Below are positions 48,001-59,740 of a stretch of 64,000 bases of DNA, piece by piece (the stretch's first letter is position 1; each line of letters starts with the position of its first letter). Both the position numbers and the translations under genes were made by a program. Origin of the DNA: Agriotes lineatus (taxonomy: Eukaryota > Arthropoda > Insecta > Coleoptera > Elateridae); NCBI GenBank assembly GCA_940337035.1, contig CALNHX010001921.1:124001-188000 (forward strand), in the 5' to 3' direction. The notes under the pieces were generated by a model that did not search any database, was not told the DNA's origin, and worked only from the letters and a program-made list of their open reading frames with translations.

Positions 48001-50575
48001 AGAATTGGCAAATTACTAATATAAAGCTATTCCATACATTACGCTGTCACATTCGATTTTTAGGAACCTAACAATTCAAACTTGGTTGACCTAAGGCGCC
48101 GATGGAGTTAGTTAAATTGTAATTTTTATTTACTATAAATCCTGCAAGTTTTTTAGCACTCATTAAATTGTTAATTTAGTTATAATAATGGCTTCAGGAG
48201 CTTATTAGGTGCCATATTCAATTAATAGAATGCTCAAAAAGCAGACAAAGCAGACGGTGAGTATTAGCAGCATTAGTTGTGTTAGTAGAATTGGCAAATT
48301 ACTAATATAGAGCTATGCCATACATTACGGTGTCACATTCGCTTTTTAGGAACCTAACAATTCAAACATGGTTGACCTAAGGCGCCGATGGAGTTAGTTA
48401 AATTGTATTTTTTATTTACTATAAATCCTGCAAGTTTTCTAGCCCTCATTACTACGTTAATTTAGTTATAATAATGGCTTCAGGAGCTTATTAGGTGCCA
48501 TATGCAATTAATAGGAAGCTCAAAAAGCAGCCAAAGCAGACGGTAAGTATTAGCAGCATTAGTTGTGTTAGTAGAATTGGCAAATTACTAATATAAAGCT
48601 ACCCATACATTACGGTGTCACATTCGATTTTTAGGAACATAACAATTCAAACTTGGTTGCCCTAAGACGCCGATGGAGTTAGTTAAATTGTATTTTTTAT
48701 CTACTATAAATCCTGCAAGTTTTCTAGCTCTCATTACTATGTTAATTTAGTCATAACAATGGCTTCAGGAGCTTATTAGGTGCCATATTCAATTAATAGG
48801 AAGCTCAAAAAGCAGACAAAGCAGACGGTGAGTATTAGCAGCACTAGTTGTGTTAGTAGAATTGGCAAATTACTAATATAAAGCTATTCCATACATTACG
48901 GCTTCACATTCGATTTTTAGGAACCTAACAATTCAAACTTGGTTGACCTAAGGCGCCGATGGAGTTAGTTAAATTGTATTTTTTATTTACTATAAATCCT
49001 GCAACTTTTCTAGCTCTCATTACTATGTTAATTTAGTTATAATAATGGCTTCAGGAGCTTATTAGGCGCCATATTCAATTAATAGGAAGCTTAAAAAGCA
49101 GACAAAGCAGACGGTGAGTATTAGCAGCATTAGTTGTGTTAGTAGAATTGGCAAATTACTAATATAAAGCTATTCCATACATTACGCTGTCACATTCGAT
49201 TTTTAGGAACCTAACAATTCAAACTTGGTTGACCTAAGGCGCCGATGGAGTTAGTTAAATTGTAATTTTTATTTACTATAAATCCTGCAAGTTTTCTAGC
49301 TCTCATTAATATGTTAATTTAGTTATAATAATGGCTTCAGGAGCTTATTAGGTGCCATATTCAATTAATAGGAAGCTCAAAAATCAAAAACAAAGCAGGC
49401 GGTGAGTATTAGCAGCATTAGTTGTGTTAGTAGAATTGGAAAATTACTAATATAAAGCTGTTCCATACATTACGCTGTCACATTCGATTTTTAGGAACCT
49501 AACAATTCAAACTTGGTTGACCTAAGGCGCCGATGGAGTTAGTTAAATTGTATTTTTTATCTACTATAAATCCTGCAAGTTTTCTAGCTCTCATTACTAT
49601 GTTAATTTAGTCATAACAATGGCTTCAGGAGCTTATTAGGTGCCATATTCAATTAATAGGAAGCTCAAAAAGCAGCCAAAGCAGACGGTGAGTATTAGCA
49701 GCATTAGTTGTGTTACCAGAATTGGCAAATTACTAATATAAAGCCTTTCCATACATTACGCTGTCACATTCGATTTTTAGGAACCTAACAATTCAAACTT
49801 GGTTGACCTAATTCGCCGGTGGAGTTAGTTAAATTGTATTTTTTATTTACTATAAATCCTGCAAGTTTTCTATCTCTCATTACTATATTACTTTAGTTAT
49901 AATAATGGCTTCAGGAACTTATTAGGTGCCATATTCAATTAATATAAAGCTCAAAAAGCAGAAAAAGCAGACGGTGAGTATTAGCAGCATTAGTTGTGTT
50001 TGTAGAATTGGCAAATTACTAATATAAAGCTATTCCATACATTACGCTGTCACATTCGATTTTTAGGAACCTAACAATTCAAACTTGGTTGACCTAAGGC
50101 GCCGATGGAGTTAGTTAAATTGTATTTTTTATCTACTATAAATCCTGCAAGTTTTCTAGCTCTCATTACTATGTTAATTTAGTCATAACAATGGCTTCAG
50201 GAGCTTATTAGGTGCCATATTCAATTAATAGGAAGCTCAAAAAGCAGCCAAAGCAGACGGTGAGTATTAGCAGCATTAGTTGTGTTACTAGAATTGGCAA
50301 ATTACTAATATAAAGCTATTCCATACATTACGGCGTCACATTCGATTTTTAGGAACCTAACAATTCAAACTTGGTTGACCTAAGGCGCCGATGGAGTTAG
50401 TTAAATGGTATTTTTTATTTACTATAGATCCTGCAAGTTTTTTAGCTCTCATTACTATGTTAATTTAGTTATAATAATGGCTTCAGGAGCTTATTAGGTG
50501 CCATATTCAATTAGTAGGAAGCTTAAAAAGCAGACAAAGCAGACGGTGAGTATTAGCAGCATTAGTTGTGTTACT
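48001..50575. repeat. Right-hand HOR copy 2, 9 monomers (2,575 bp)
   Basis: Monomers at 48001 (G), 48287 (F), 48573 ('gctacccatac'), 48858 ('ggcttcac'), 49144 ('aaatcaaaaacaaag'), 49432, 49718 ('aattcgccgg'), 50004 and 50290 (C with 'ctatagatcc'). Compared with the previous copy, the D monomer and one dimer are absent, which accounts exactly for 12 minus 3. The GTAAGT mark sits at 45111, 48543 and 51118, giving the copy lengths 3,432 and 2,575 directly. Confidence 0.82.
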
Positions 50576-52578
50576 AGAATTGGCAAATTACTAATATAAA
50601 GCTATTCCATACATTACGCTGTCACATTCGATTTTTAGGAACCTAACAATTCAAACTTGGTTGACCTAAGGCGCCGATGGTGTTAGTTAAATTGTAATTT
50701 TTATTTACTATAAATCCTGCAAGTTTTTTAGCACTCATTAAAATGTTAATTTAGTTATAATAATGGCTTCAGGAGCTTATTAGGTGCCATATTCAATTAA
50801 TAGAATGCTCAAAAAGCAGACAAAGCAGACGGTGAGTATTAGCAGCATTAGTTGTGTTAGTAGAATTGGCAAATTACTAATATAGAGCTATGCCATACAT
50901 TACGGTGTCACATTCGCTTTTTAGGAACCTAACAATTCAAACATGGTTGACCTAAGGCGCCGATGGAGTTAGTTAAATTGTATTTTTTATTTACTATAAA
51001 TCCTGCAAGTTTTCTAGCCCTCATTACTACGTTAATTTAGTTATAATAATGGCTTCAGGAGCTTATTAGGTGCCATATGCAATTAATAGGAAGCTCAAAA
51101 AGCAGCCAAAGCAGACGGTAAGTATTAGCAGCATTAGTTGTGTTAGTAGAATTGGCAAATTACTAATATAAAGCTACCCTTACATTACGGTGTCACATTC
51201 GATTTTTAGGAACATAACAATTCAAACTTGGTTGCCCTAAGACGCCGATGGAGTTAGTTAAATTGTATTTTTTATCTACTATAAATCCTGCAAGTTTTCT
51301 AGCTCTCATTACTATGTTAATTTAGTCATAACAATGGCTTCAGGAGCTTATTAGGTGCCATATTCAATTAATAGGAAGCTCAAAAAGCAGACAAAGCAGA
51401 CGGTGAGTATTAGCAGCATTAGTTGTGTTAGTAGAATTGGTAAATTACTAATATAGAGCTATTCCATACATTACGCTGTCACATTCGATTTTTAGGAACC
51501 TAACAATTCAAACTTGGTTGACCTAATGCGCCGATGGAGTTAGATAAATTGTATTTTTTATCTACTATAAATTATGGAAGTTTCCTTGCTCTCATTTCTA
51601 TATTAATTTAGTTAAAATAAACGCTTCAGGAGCTTATTAGGTGCCATATGCAATTAATAGGAAGCTCAAAAAGCAGCCAAAGCAGACGGTGAGTATTAGC
51701 AGCACTAGTTGTGTTAGTAGAATTGGCAAATTACTAATATAAAGCTATTCCATACATTACGGCGTCACATTCGATTTTTAGGAACCTAACAATTCAAACT
51801 TGGTTGACCTAAGGCGCCGATGGAGTTAGTTAAATTGTATTTTTTATTTACTATAAATCCAGCAACTTTTCTAGCTTTCATTACTATGTTAATTTAGTTA
51901 TAATAATGGCTTCAGGAGCTTATTAGGCGCCATATTCAATTAATAGGAAGCTTAAAAAGCAGACAAAGCAGACGGTGAGTATTAGCAGCATTAGTTGTGT
52001 TAGTAGAATTGGCAAATTACTAATATAAAGCTATTCCATACATTACGCTGTCACATTCGATTTTTAGGAACCTAACAATTCAAACTTGGTTGACCTAAGG
52101 CGCCGATGGAGTTAGTTAAATTGTAATTTTTATTTACTATAAATCCTGCAAGTTTTCTAGCTCTCATTAATATGTTAATTTAGTTATAATAATGGCTTCA
52201 GGAGCTTATTAGGTGCCATATTCAATTAATAGGAAGCTCAAAAATCAAAAACAAAGCAGGCGGTGAGTATTAGCAGCATTAGTTGTGTTAGTAGAATTGG
52301 AAAATTACTAATATAAAGCTGTTCCATACATTACGCTGTCACATTCCATTTTTAGGAACCTAACAATTCAAACTTGGTTGACCTAAGGCGCCGATGGAGT
52401 TAGTTAAATTGTATTTTTTATCTACTATAAATCCTGCAAGTTTTCTAGCTCTCATTACTATGTTAATTTAGTCATAACAATGGCTTCAGGAGCTTATTAG
52501 GTGCCATATTCAATTAATAGGAAGCTCAAAAAGCAGCCAAAGCAGACGGTGAGTATTAGCAGCATTAGTTGTATTACT
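50576..52578. repeat. Right-hand HOR copy 3, partial
   Basis: Monomers at 50576 (G), 50862 (F), 51148 ('gctaccctt'), 51433 (D), 51719 ('gcaacttttc', 'ttaggcgcc'), 52005 ('aaatcaaaaacaaag') and 52293 repeat the first seven of copy 1, with D present. From 52579 the order changes to the 7-monomer duplication. Small private changes include 'atggtgttag' at the G copy and 'aataaacgc' in D. Confidence 0.78.
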
Positions 52579-54008
52579 AGAATTGGCAAATTACTAATAT
52601 AAAGCCTTTCCATACATTACGCTGTCACATTCGATTTTTAGGAACCTAACAATTCAAACTTGGTTGACCTAAGGCGCCGGTGGAGTTAGTTAAATTGTAT
52701 TTTTTATTTACTATAAATCCTGCAACTTTTCTAGCTCTCATTACTATGTTAATTTAGTTATAATAATGGCTTCAGGAGCTTATTAGGCGCCATATTCAAT
52801 TAATAGGAAGCTTAAAAAGCAGACAAAGCAGACGGTGAGTATTAGCAGCATTAGTTGTGTTAGTAGAATTGGCAAATTACTAATATAAAGCTATTCCATA
52901 CATTACGCTGTCACATTCGATTTTTAGGAACCTAACAATTCAAACTTGGTTGACCTAAGGCGCCGATGGAGTTAGTTAAATTGTAATTTTTATTTACTAT
53001 AAATCCTGCAAGTTTTCTAGCTCTCATTACTATGTTAATTTAGTTATAATAATGGCTTCAGGAGCTTATTAGGCGCCATATTCAATTAATAGGAAGCTTA
53101 AAAAGCAGACAAAGCAGACGGTGAGTATTAGCAGCATTAGTTGTGTTAGTAGAATTGGCAAATTACTAATATAAAGCTATTCCATACATTACGCTGTCAC
53201 ATTCGATTTTTAGGAACCTAACAATTCAAACTTGGTTGACCTAAGGCGCCGATGGAGTTAGTTAAATTGTAATTTTTATTTACTATAAATCCTGCAAGTT
53301 TTCTAGCTCTCATTACTATGTTAATTTAGTTATAATAATGGCTTCAGGAGCTTATTAGGCGCCATATTCAATTAATAGGAAGCTTAAAAAGCAGACAAAG
53401 TAGACGGTGAGTATTAGCAGCATTAGTTGTGTTAGTAGAATTGGCAAATTACTAATATAAAGCTATTCCATACATTACGCTGTCACATTCGATTTTTAGG
53501 AACCTAACAATTCAAACTTGGTTGACCTAAGGCGCCGATGGAGTTAGTTAAATTGTATTTTTTATCTACTATAAATCCTGCAAGTTTTCTAGCTCTCATT
53601 ACTATGTTAATTTAGTCATAACAATGGCTTCAGGAGCTTATTAGGTGCCATATTCAATTAATAGGAAGCTCAAAAAGCAGCCAAAGCAGACGGTGAGTAT
53701 TAGCAGCATTAGTTGTGTTACTAGAATTGGCAAATTACTAATATAAAGCCTTTCCATACATTACGCTGTCACATTCGATTTTTAGGAACCTAACAATTCA
53801 AACTTGGTTGACCTAAGGCGCCGGTGGAGTTAGTTAAATTTTATTTTTTATTTACTATAAATCCTGCAAGTTTTCTAGCTCTCATTACTGTGTTAATTTA
53901 GTTATAATAATGGCTTCAGGAGCTTATTAGGTGCCATATTCAATTAATAGGAAGCTTAAAAAGCAGACAAAGCAGACGGTGAGTATTAGCAGCATTAGTT
54001 GTGTTAGT
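52005..54008. repeat. 7-monomer unit, copy 1 (2,004 bp)
   Basis: Starts at 52005, 52293, 52579, 52865, 53151, 53437 and 53723. Marks: 'aaatcaaaaacaaag' in the first monomer (288 bp), 'gttgtattactag' near 52570, 'aaagcctttcc' in the third and seventh, and 'tactgtgtta' near 53887. The third monomer is a mosaic, joining the 'aaagcctttcc' left part to a 'gcaacttttc'/'ttaggcgcc' right part. Three neighbours (52579, 52865, 53151) share 'ttaggcgcc', pointing to single-monomer amplification before the 7-mer was copied. Confidence 0.87.
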
Positions 54009-56012
54009 AGAATTGGCAAATTACTAATATAAAGCTATTCCATACATTACGCTGTCACATTCGATTTTTAGGAACCTAACAATTCAAACTTGGTTGACCT
54101 AAGGCGCCGATGGAGTTAGTTAAATTGTAATTTTTATTTACTATAAATCCTGCAAGTTTTCTAGCTCTCATTAATATGTTAATTTAGTTATAATAATGGC
54201 TTCAGGAGCTTATTAGGTGCCATATTCAATTAATAGGAAGCTCAAAAATCAAAAACAAAGTAGGCGGTGAGTATTAGCAGCATTAGTTGTGTTAGTAGAA
54301 TTGGAAAATTACTAATATAAAGCTGTTCCATACATTACGCTGTCACATTCGATTTTTAGGAACCTAAGAATTCAAACTTGGTTGACCTAAGGCGCCGATG
54401 GAGTTAGTTAAATTGTATTTTTTATCTACTATAAATCCTGCAAGTTTTCTAGCTCTCATTACTATGTTAATTTAGTCATAACAATGGCTTCAGGAGCTTA
54501 TTAGGTGCCATATTCAATTAATAGGAAGCTCAAAAAGCAGCCAAAGCAGACGGTGAGTATTAGCAGCATTAGTTGTATTACTAGAATTGGCAAATTACTA
54601 ATATAAAGCCTTTCCATACATTACGCTGTCACATTCGATTTTTAGGAACCTAACAATTCAAACTTGGTTGACCTAAGGCGCCGGTGGAGTTAGTTAAATT
54701 GTATTTTTTATTTACTATAAATCCTGCAACTTTTCTAGCTCTCATTACTATGTTAATTTAGTTATAATAATGGCTTCAGGAGCTTATTAGGCGCCATATT
54801 CAATTAATAGGAAGCTTAAAAAGCAGACAAAGCAGACGGTGAGTATTAGCAGCATTAGTTGTGTTAGTAGAATTGGCAAATTACTAATATAAAGCTATTC
54901 CATACATTACGCTGTCACATTCGATTTTTAGGAACCTAACAATTCAAACTTGGTTGACCTAAGGCGCCGATGGAGTTAGTTAAATTGTAATTTTTATTTA
55001 CTATAAATCCTGCAAGTTTTCTACCTCTCATTACTATGTTAATTTAGTTATAATAATGGCTTCAGGAGCTTATTAGGCGCCATATTCAATTAATAGGAAG
55101 CTTAAAAAGCAGACAAAGCAGACGGTGAGTATTAGCAGCATTAGTTGTGTTAGTAGAATTGGCAAATTACTAATATAAAGCTATTCCATACATTACGCTG
55201 TCACATTCGATTTTTAGGAACCTAACAATTCAAACTTGGTTGACCTAAGGCGCCGATGGAGTTAGTTAAATTGTAATTTTTATTTACTATAAATCCTGCA
55301 AGTTTTCTAGCTCTCATTACTATGTTAATTTAGTTATAATAATGGCTTCAGGAGCTTATTAGGCGCCATATTCAATTAATAGGAAGCTTAAAAAGCAGAC
55401 AAAGCAGACGGTGAGTATTAGCAGCATTAGTTGTGTTAGTAGAATTGGCAAATTACTAATATAAAGCTATTCCATACATTACGCTGTCACATTCGATTTT
55501 TAGGAACCTAACAATTCAAACTTGGTTGACCTAAGGCGCCGATGGAGTTAGTTAAATTGTATTTTTTATCTACTATAAATCCTGCAAGTTTTCTAGCTCT
55601 CATTACTATGTTAATTTAGTCATAACAATGGCTTCAGGAGCTTATTAGGTGCCATATTCAATTAATAGGAAGCTCAAAAAGCAGCCAAAGCAGACGGTGA
55701 GTATTAGCAGCATTAGTTGTGTTACTAGAATTGGCAAATTACTAATATAAAGCCTTTCCATACATTACGCTGTCACATTCGATTTTTAGGAACCTAACAA
55801 TTCAAACTTGGTTGACCTAAGGCGCCGGTGGAGTTAGTTAAATTTTATTTTTTATTTACTATAAATCCTGCAAGTTTTCTAGCTCTCATTACTGTGTTAA
55901 TTTAGTTATAATAATGGCTTCAGGAGCTTATTAGGTGCCATATTCAATTAATAGGAAGCTTAAAAAGCAGACAAAGCAGACGGTGAGTATTAGCAGCATT
56001 AGTTGTGTTAGT
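54009..56012. repeat. 7-monomer unit, copy 2 (2,004 bp)
   Basis: Repeats 52005-54008 at exactly 2,004 bp, with starts at 54009, 54297, 54583, 54869, 55155, 55441 and 55727. By eye I see about five base differences between the copies: 'aaagtagg' against 'aaagcagg', 'attccat' against 'attcgat', 'cctaagaatt' against 'cctaacaatt', 'ctacctctc' against 'ctagctctc', and 'aagtagacgg' against 'aagcagacgg'. That is near 99.7% identity. Confidence 0.87.
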
Positions 56013-57729
56013 AGAATTGGCAAATTACTAATATAAAGCTATTCCATACATTACGCTGTCACATTCGATTTTTAGGAACCTAACAATTCAAACTTGGTTG
56101 ACCTAAGGCGCCGATGGAGTTAGTTAAATTGTAATTTTTATTTACTATAAATCCTGCAAGTTTTCTAGCTCCCATTAATATGTTAATTTAGTTATAATAA
56201 TGGCTTCAGGAGTTTATTAGGTGCCATATTCAATTAATAGACAGCTCAAAAAGCAGACAAAGCAGACGGTGAGTATTAGCAGCATTAGTTGTGTTAGTAG
56301 AATTGGCAAATTACTAATATAGAGCTATGCCATACATTACGGTGTCACATTCGCTTTTTAGGAACCTAACAATTCAAACATGGTTGACCTAAGGCGCCGA
56401 TGGAGTTAGTTAAATTGTATTTTTTATTTACTATAAATCCTGCAAGTTTTCTAGCCCTCATTACTACGTTAATTTAGTTATAATAATGGCTTCAGGAGCT
56501 TATTAGGTGCCATATGCAATTAATAGGAAGCTCAAAAAGCAGCCAAAGCAGACGGTGAGTATTAACAGCATTAGTTGTGTTACTAGAATTGGCAAATTAC
56601 TAATATAAAGCTATTCCATACATTACGGCGTCACATTCTATTTTTAGGAACCTAACAATTCAAACTTGGTTGACCTAAGGCGCCGATGGAGTTAGTTAAA
56701 TGGTATTTTTTATTTACTATAAATCCTGCAAGTTTTCTAGCCGTCATTACTACGTTAATTTAGTTACAATAATGGCTTCAGGAGCTTATTAGGTGCCATA
56801 TGAAATTAATAGGAAGCTCAAAAAGCAGCCAAAGCAGACGCTGAGTATTAGCAGCATTAGTTGTGTTACTAGAATTGGCAAATTACTAATATAAAGCTAT
56901 TCCATACATTACGGTGTCACATTCGATTTTTAGGAACCTAACAATTCAAACATGGTTGACCTAAGGCGCCGATGGAGTTAGTTAAATTGTATTTTTTATT
57001 TACTATAAATCCTGCAAGTTTTCTATCCCTCATTACTACGTTAATTTAGTTATAATAATGGCTTCAGGAGCTTATTAGGTGCCATATGAAATTAATAGAA
57101 AGCTCAAAAAGCAGCCAAAGCAGACGCTGAGTATTAGCAGCATTAGTTGTGTTACTAAAATTGGCAAATTACTAATATAAAGCTATTCCATACATTACGC
57201 TGTCACATTCGATTTTTAGGAACCTAACAATTAAAACTTGGTTGACCTAAGGCGCCGATGGAGTTAGTTAAATTGTAATTTTTATTTACTATAAATCCTG
57301 CAAGTTTTTTAGCTCTCATTAAAATTTTAAATTTAGTTATAATAATGGCTTTAGGAGCTTATTAGGTGCCATATTCAATTAATAGAATGCTCAAAAAGCA
57401 GACAAAGCAGACGGTGAGTATTAGCAGCATTAGTTGTGTTAGTAGAATTGGCAAATTACTAATATAGAGCTATGCCATACATTACGGTGTCACATTCGCT
57501 TTTTAGGAACCTAACAATTCAAACATGGTTGACCTAAGGCGCCGATGGAGTTAGTTAAATTGTATTTTTTATTTACTATAAATCCTGCAAGTTTTCTAGC
57601 CCTCATTACTACGTTAATTTAGTTATAATAATGGCTTCAGGAGCTTATTAGGTGCCATATGCAATTAATAGGAAGCTCAAAAAGCAGCCAAAGCAGACGG
57701 TGAGTATTAGCAGCATTAGTTGTGTTAGT

Positions 57730-58587
57730 AGAATTGGCAAATTACTAATATAAAGCTATTCCATACATTACGCTGTCACATTCGATTTTTAGGAACCTAA
57801 CAATTCAAACTTGGTTGCCCTAAGACGCCGATGGAGTTAGATAAATTGTATTTTTTATCTACTATAAATTATGGAAGTTTCCTTGCTCTCATTTCTATAT
57901 TAATTTAGTTAAAATAAAGGCTTCAGGAGCTTATTAGGTGCCATATGCAATTAATAGGAAGCTCAAAAAGCAGCCAAAGCAGACGGTGAGTATTAGCAGC
58001 ATTAGTTGTGTTAGTAGAATTGGCAAATTACTAATATAAAGCTATTCCATACATTACGGCGTCACATTCGATTTTTAGGAACCTAACAATTCAAACTTGG
58101 TTGACCTAAGGCGCCGATGGAGTTAGTTAAATTGTATTTTTTATTTACTATAAATCCTGCAAGTTTTCTAGCCCTTATTACTACGTTAATTTAGTTATAA
58201 TAATGGCTTCAGGAGCTTATTAGGTGCCATATGCAATTAATAGGAAGCTCAAAAAGCAGCCAAAGCAGACGGTGAGTATTAGCAGCATTAGTTGTGTTAG
58301 TAGAATTGGCAAATTACTAATATAAAGCTATTCCATACATTACGCTGTCACATTCGATTTTTAGGAACATAACAATTCAAACTTGGTTGCCCTAAGACGC
58401 CGATGGAGTTAGATAAATTGTATTTTTTATCTACTATAAATTATGGAAGTTTCCTTGCTCTCATTTCTATATTAATTTAGTTAAAATAAAGGCTTCAGGA
58501 GCTTATTAGGTGCCATATGCAATTAATAGGAAGCTCAAAAGGCAGCCAAAGCAGACGGTGAGTATTAGCAGCATTAGTTGTGTTAGT
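57730..58587. repeat. Two D monomers separated by one monomer
   Basis: D copies at 57730 and 58302 flank a monomer at 58016 with 'ggcgtcac' and 'gcccttattactacg'. The D copies have the full D signature ('gccctaagacgcc', 'gttagataaattg', 'attatggaagtttcc', 'aaaataaagg', 'catatgcaatt'). The monomers following each D also resemble each other, so this looks like a 572-bp dimer duplication that includes D. Confidence 0.75.
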
Positions 58588-59720
58588 AGAATTGGCAAAT
58601 TACTAATATAAAGCTATTCCATACATTACGCTGTCACATTCGATTTTTAGGAACCTAACAATTCAAACTTGGTTGACCTAAGGCGCCGATGGAGTTAGTT
58701 AAATTGTATTTTTTATTTACTATAAATCCTGCAAGTTTTCTAGCCCTCATTACTACGTTAATTTAGTTATAATAATGGCTTCAGGAGCTTATTAGGTGCC
58801 ATATGCAATTAATAGGAAGCTCAAAAAGCAGCCAAAGCAGACGGTGAGTATTAGCAGCATTAGTTGTGTTAGTAGAATTGGCAAATTACTAATATAAAGC
58901 TATTCCATACATTACGCTGTCACATTCGATTTTTAGGAACCTAACAATTCAAACTTGGCTGACCTAAGGCGCCGATGGAGTTAATTAATTTTATTTTTTA
59001 TTTACTATAGATCCTGCAAGTTTTCTAGCTCTCATTACTATGTTAATTTAGTTATAATAATGGCATCAGGAGCTTATTAGGTGCCATATTCAATTAATAG
59101 GAAGCTCAAAAAGCAGACAAAGCAGACGGTGAGTATTAGCAGCATTAGTTGTGTTAGTAGAATTGGCAAATTACTACTATAAAGCTATTCCATACATTAC
59201 GCTTTCACATTCAATTTTTATTAAGCTAACAATTCAAACTTGGTTGACCTAAGACGCCGATGGAGTTAGTTAAATTGTATTTTTTATTTACTATAAATCC
59301 TGCAAGTTTTCTATCTCTCATTACTATGTTAATTTAGTTATAGTAATGGCTTCAGGAACTTATTAGGTGCCATATTCAATTAATATAAAGCTCAAAAAGC
59401 AGAAAAAGCAGACGGTGAGTATTAGCAGCATTAGTTGTGTTTGTAGAATTGGCAAATTACTAATATAAAGCTATTCCATACATTACGCTGTCACATTCGA
59501 TTTTTAGGAACCTAACAATTCAAACTTGGTTGACCTAAGGCGCCGATGGAGTTAGTTAAATTGTATTTTTTATCTACTATAAATCCTGCAAGTTTTCTAG
59601 CTCTCATTACTATGTTAATTTAGTCATAACAATGGCTTCAGGAGCTTATTAGGTGCCATATTCAATTAATAGGAAGCTCAAAAAGCAGCCAAAGCAGACG
59701 GTGAGTATTAGCAGCATTAG

Positions 59721-59740
59721 TTGTGTATATAATATAAAGC
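59721..59740. repeat. 17-bp deletion at a monomer boundary
   Basis: Here 'ttgtgtatataatataaagc' replaces the usual longer junction, and the 'agaattggc' start due at 59731 is gone. The distance from the start at 59445 to the next at 60000 is 555 bp, which is 2 x 286 minus 17. In normal copies TACTA occurs twice, 17 bp apart, at this boundary, so slippage between the two would give a 17-bp loss. Three extra base changes at the join ('atata' for 'tacta') are not explained by that alone. Confidence 0.85.
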
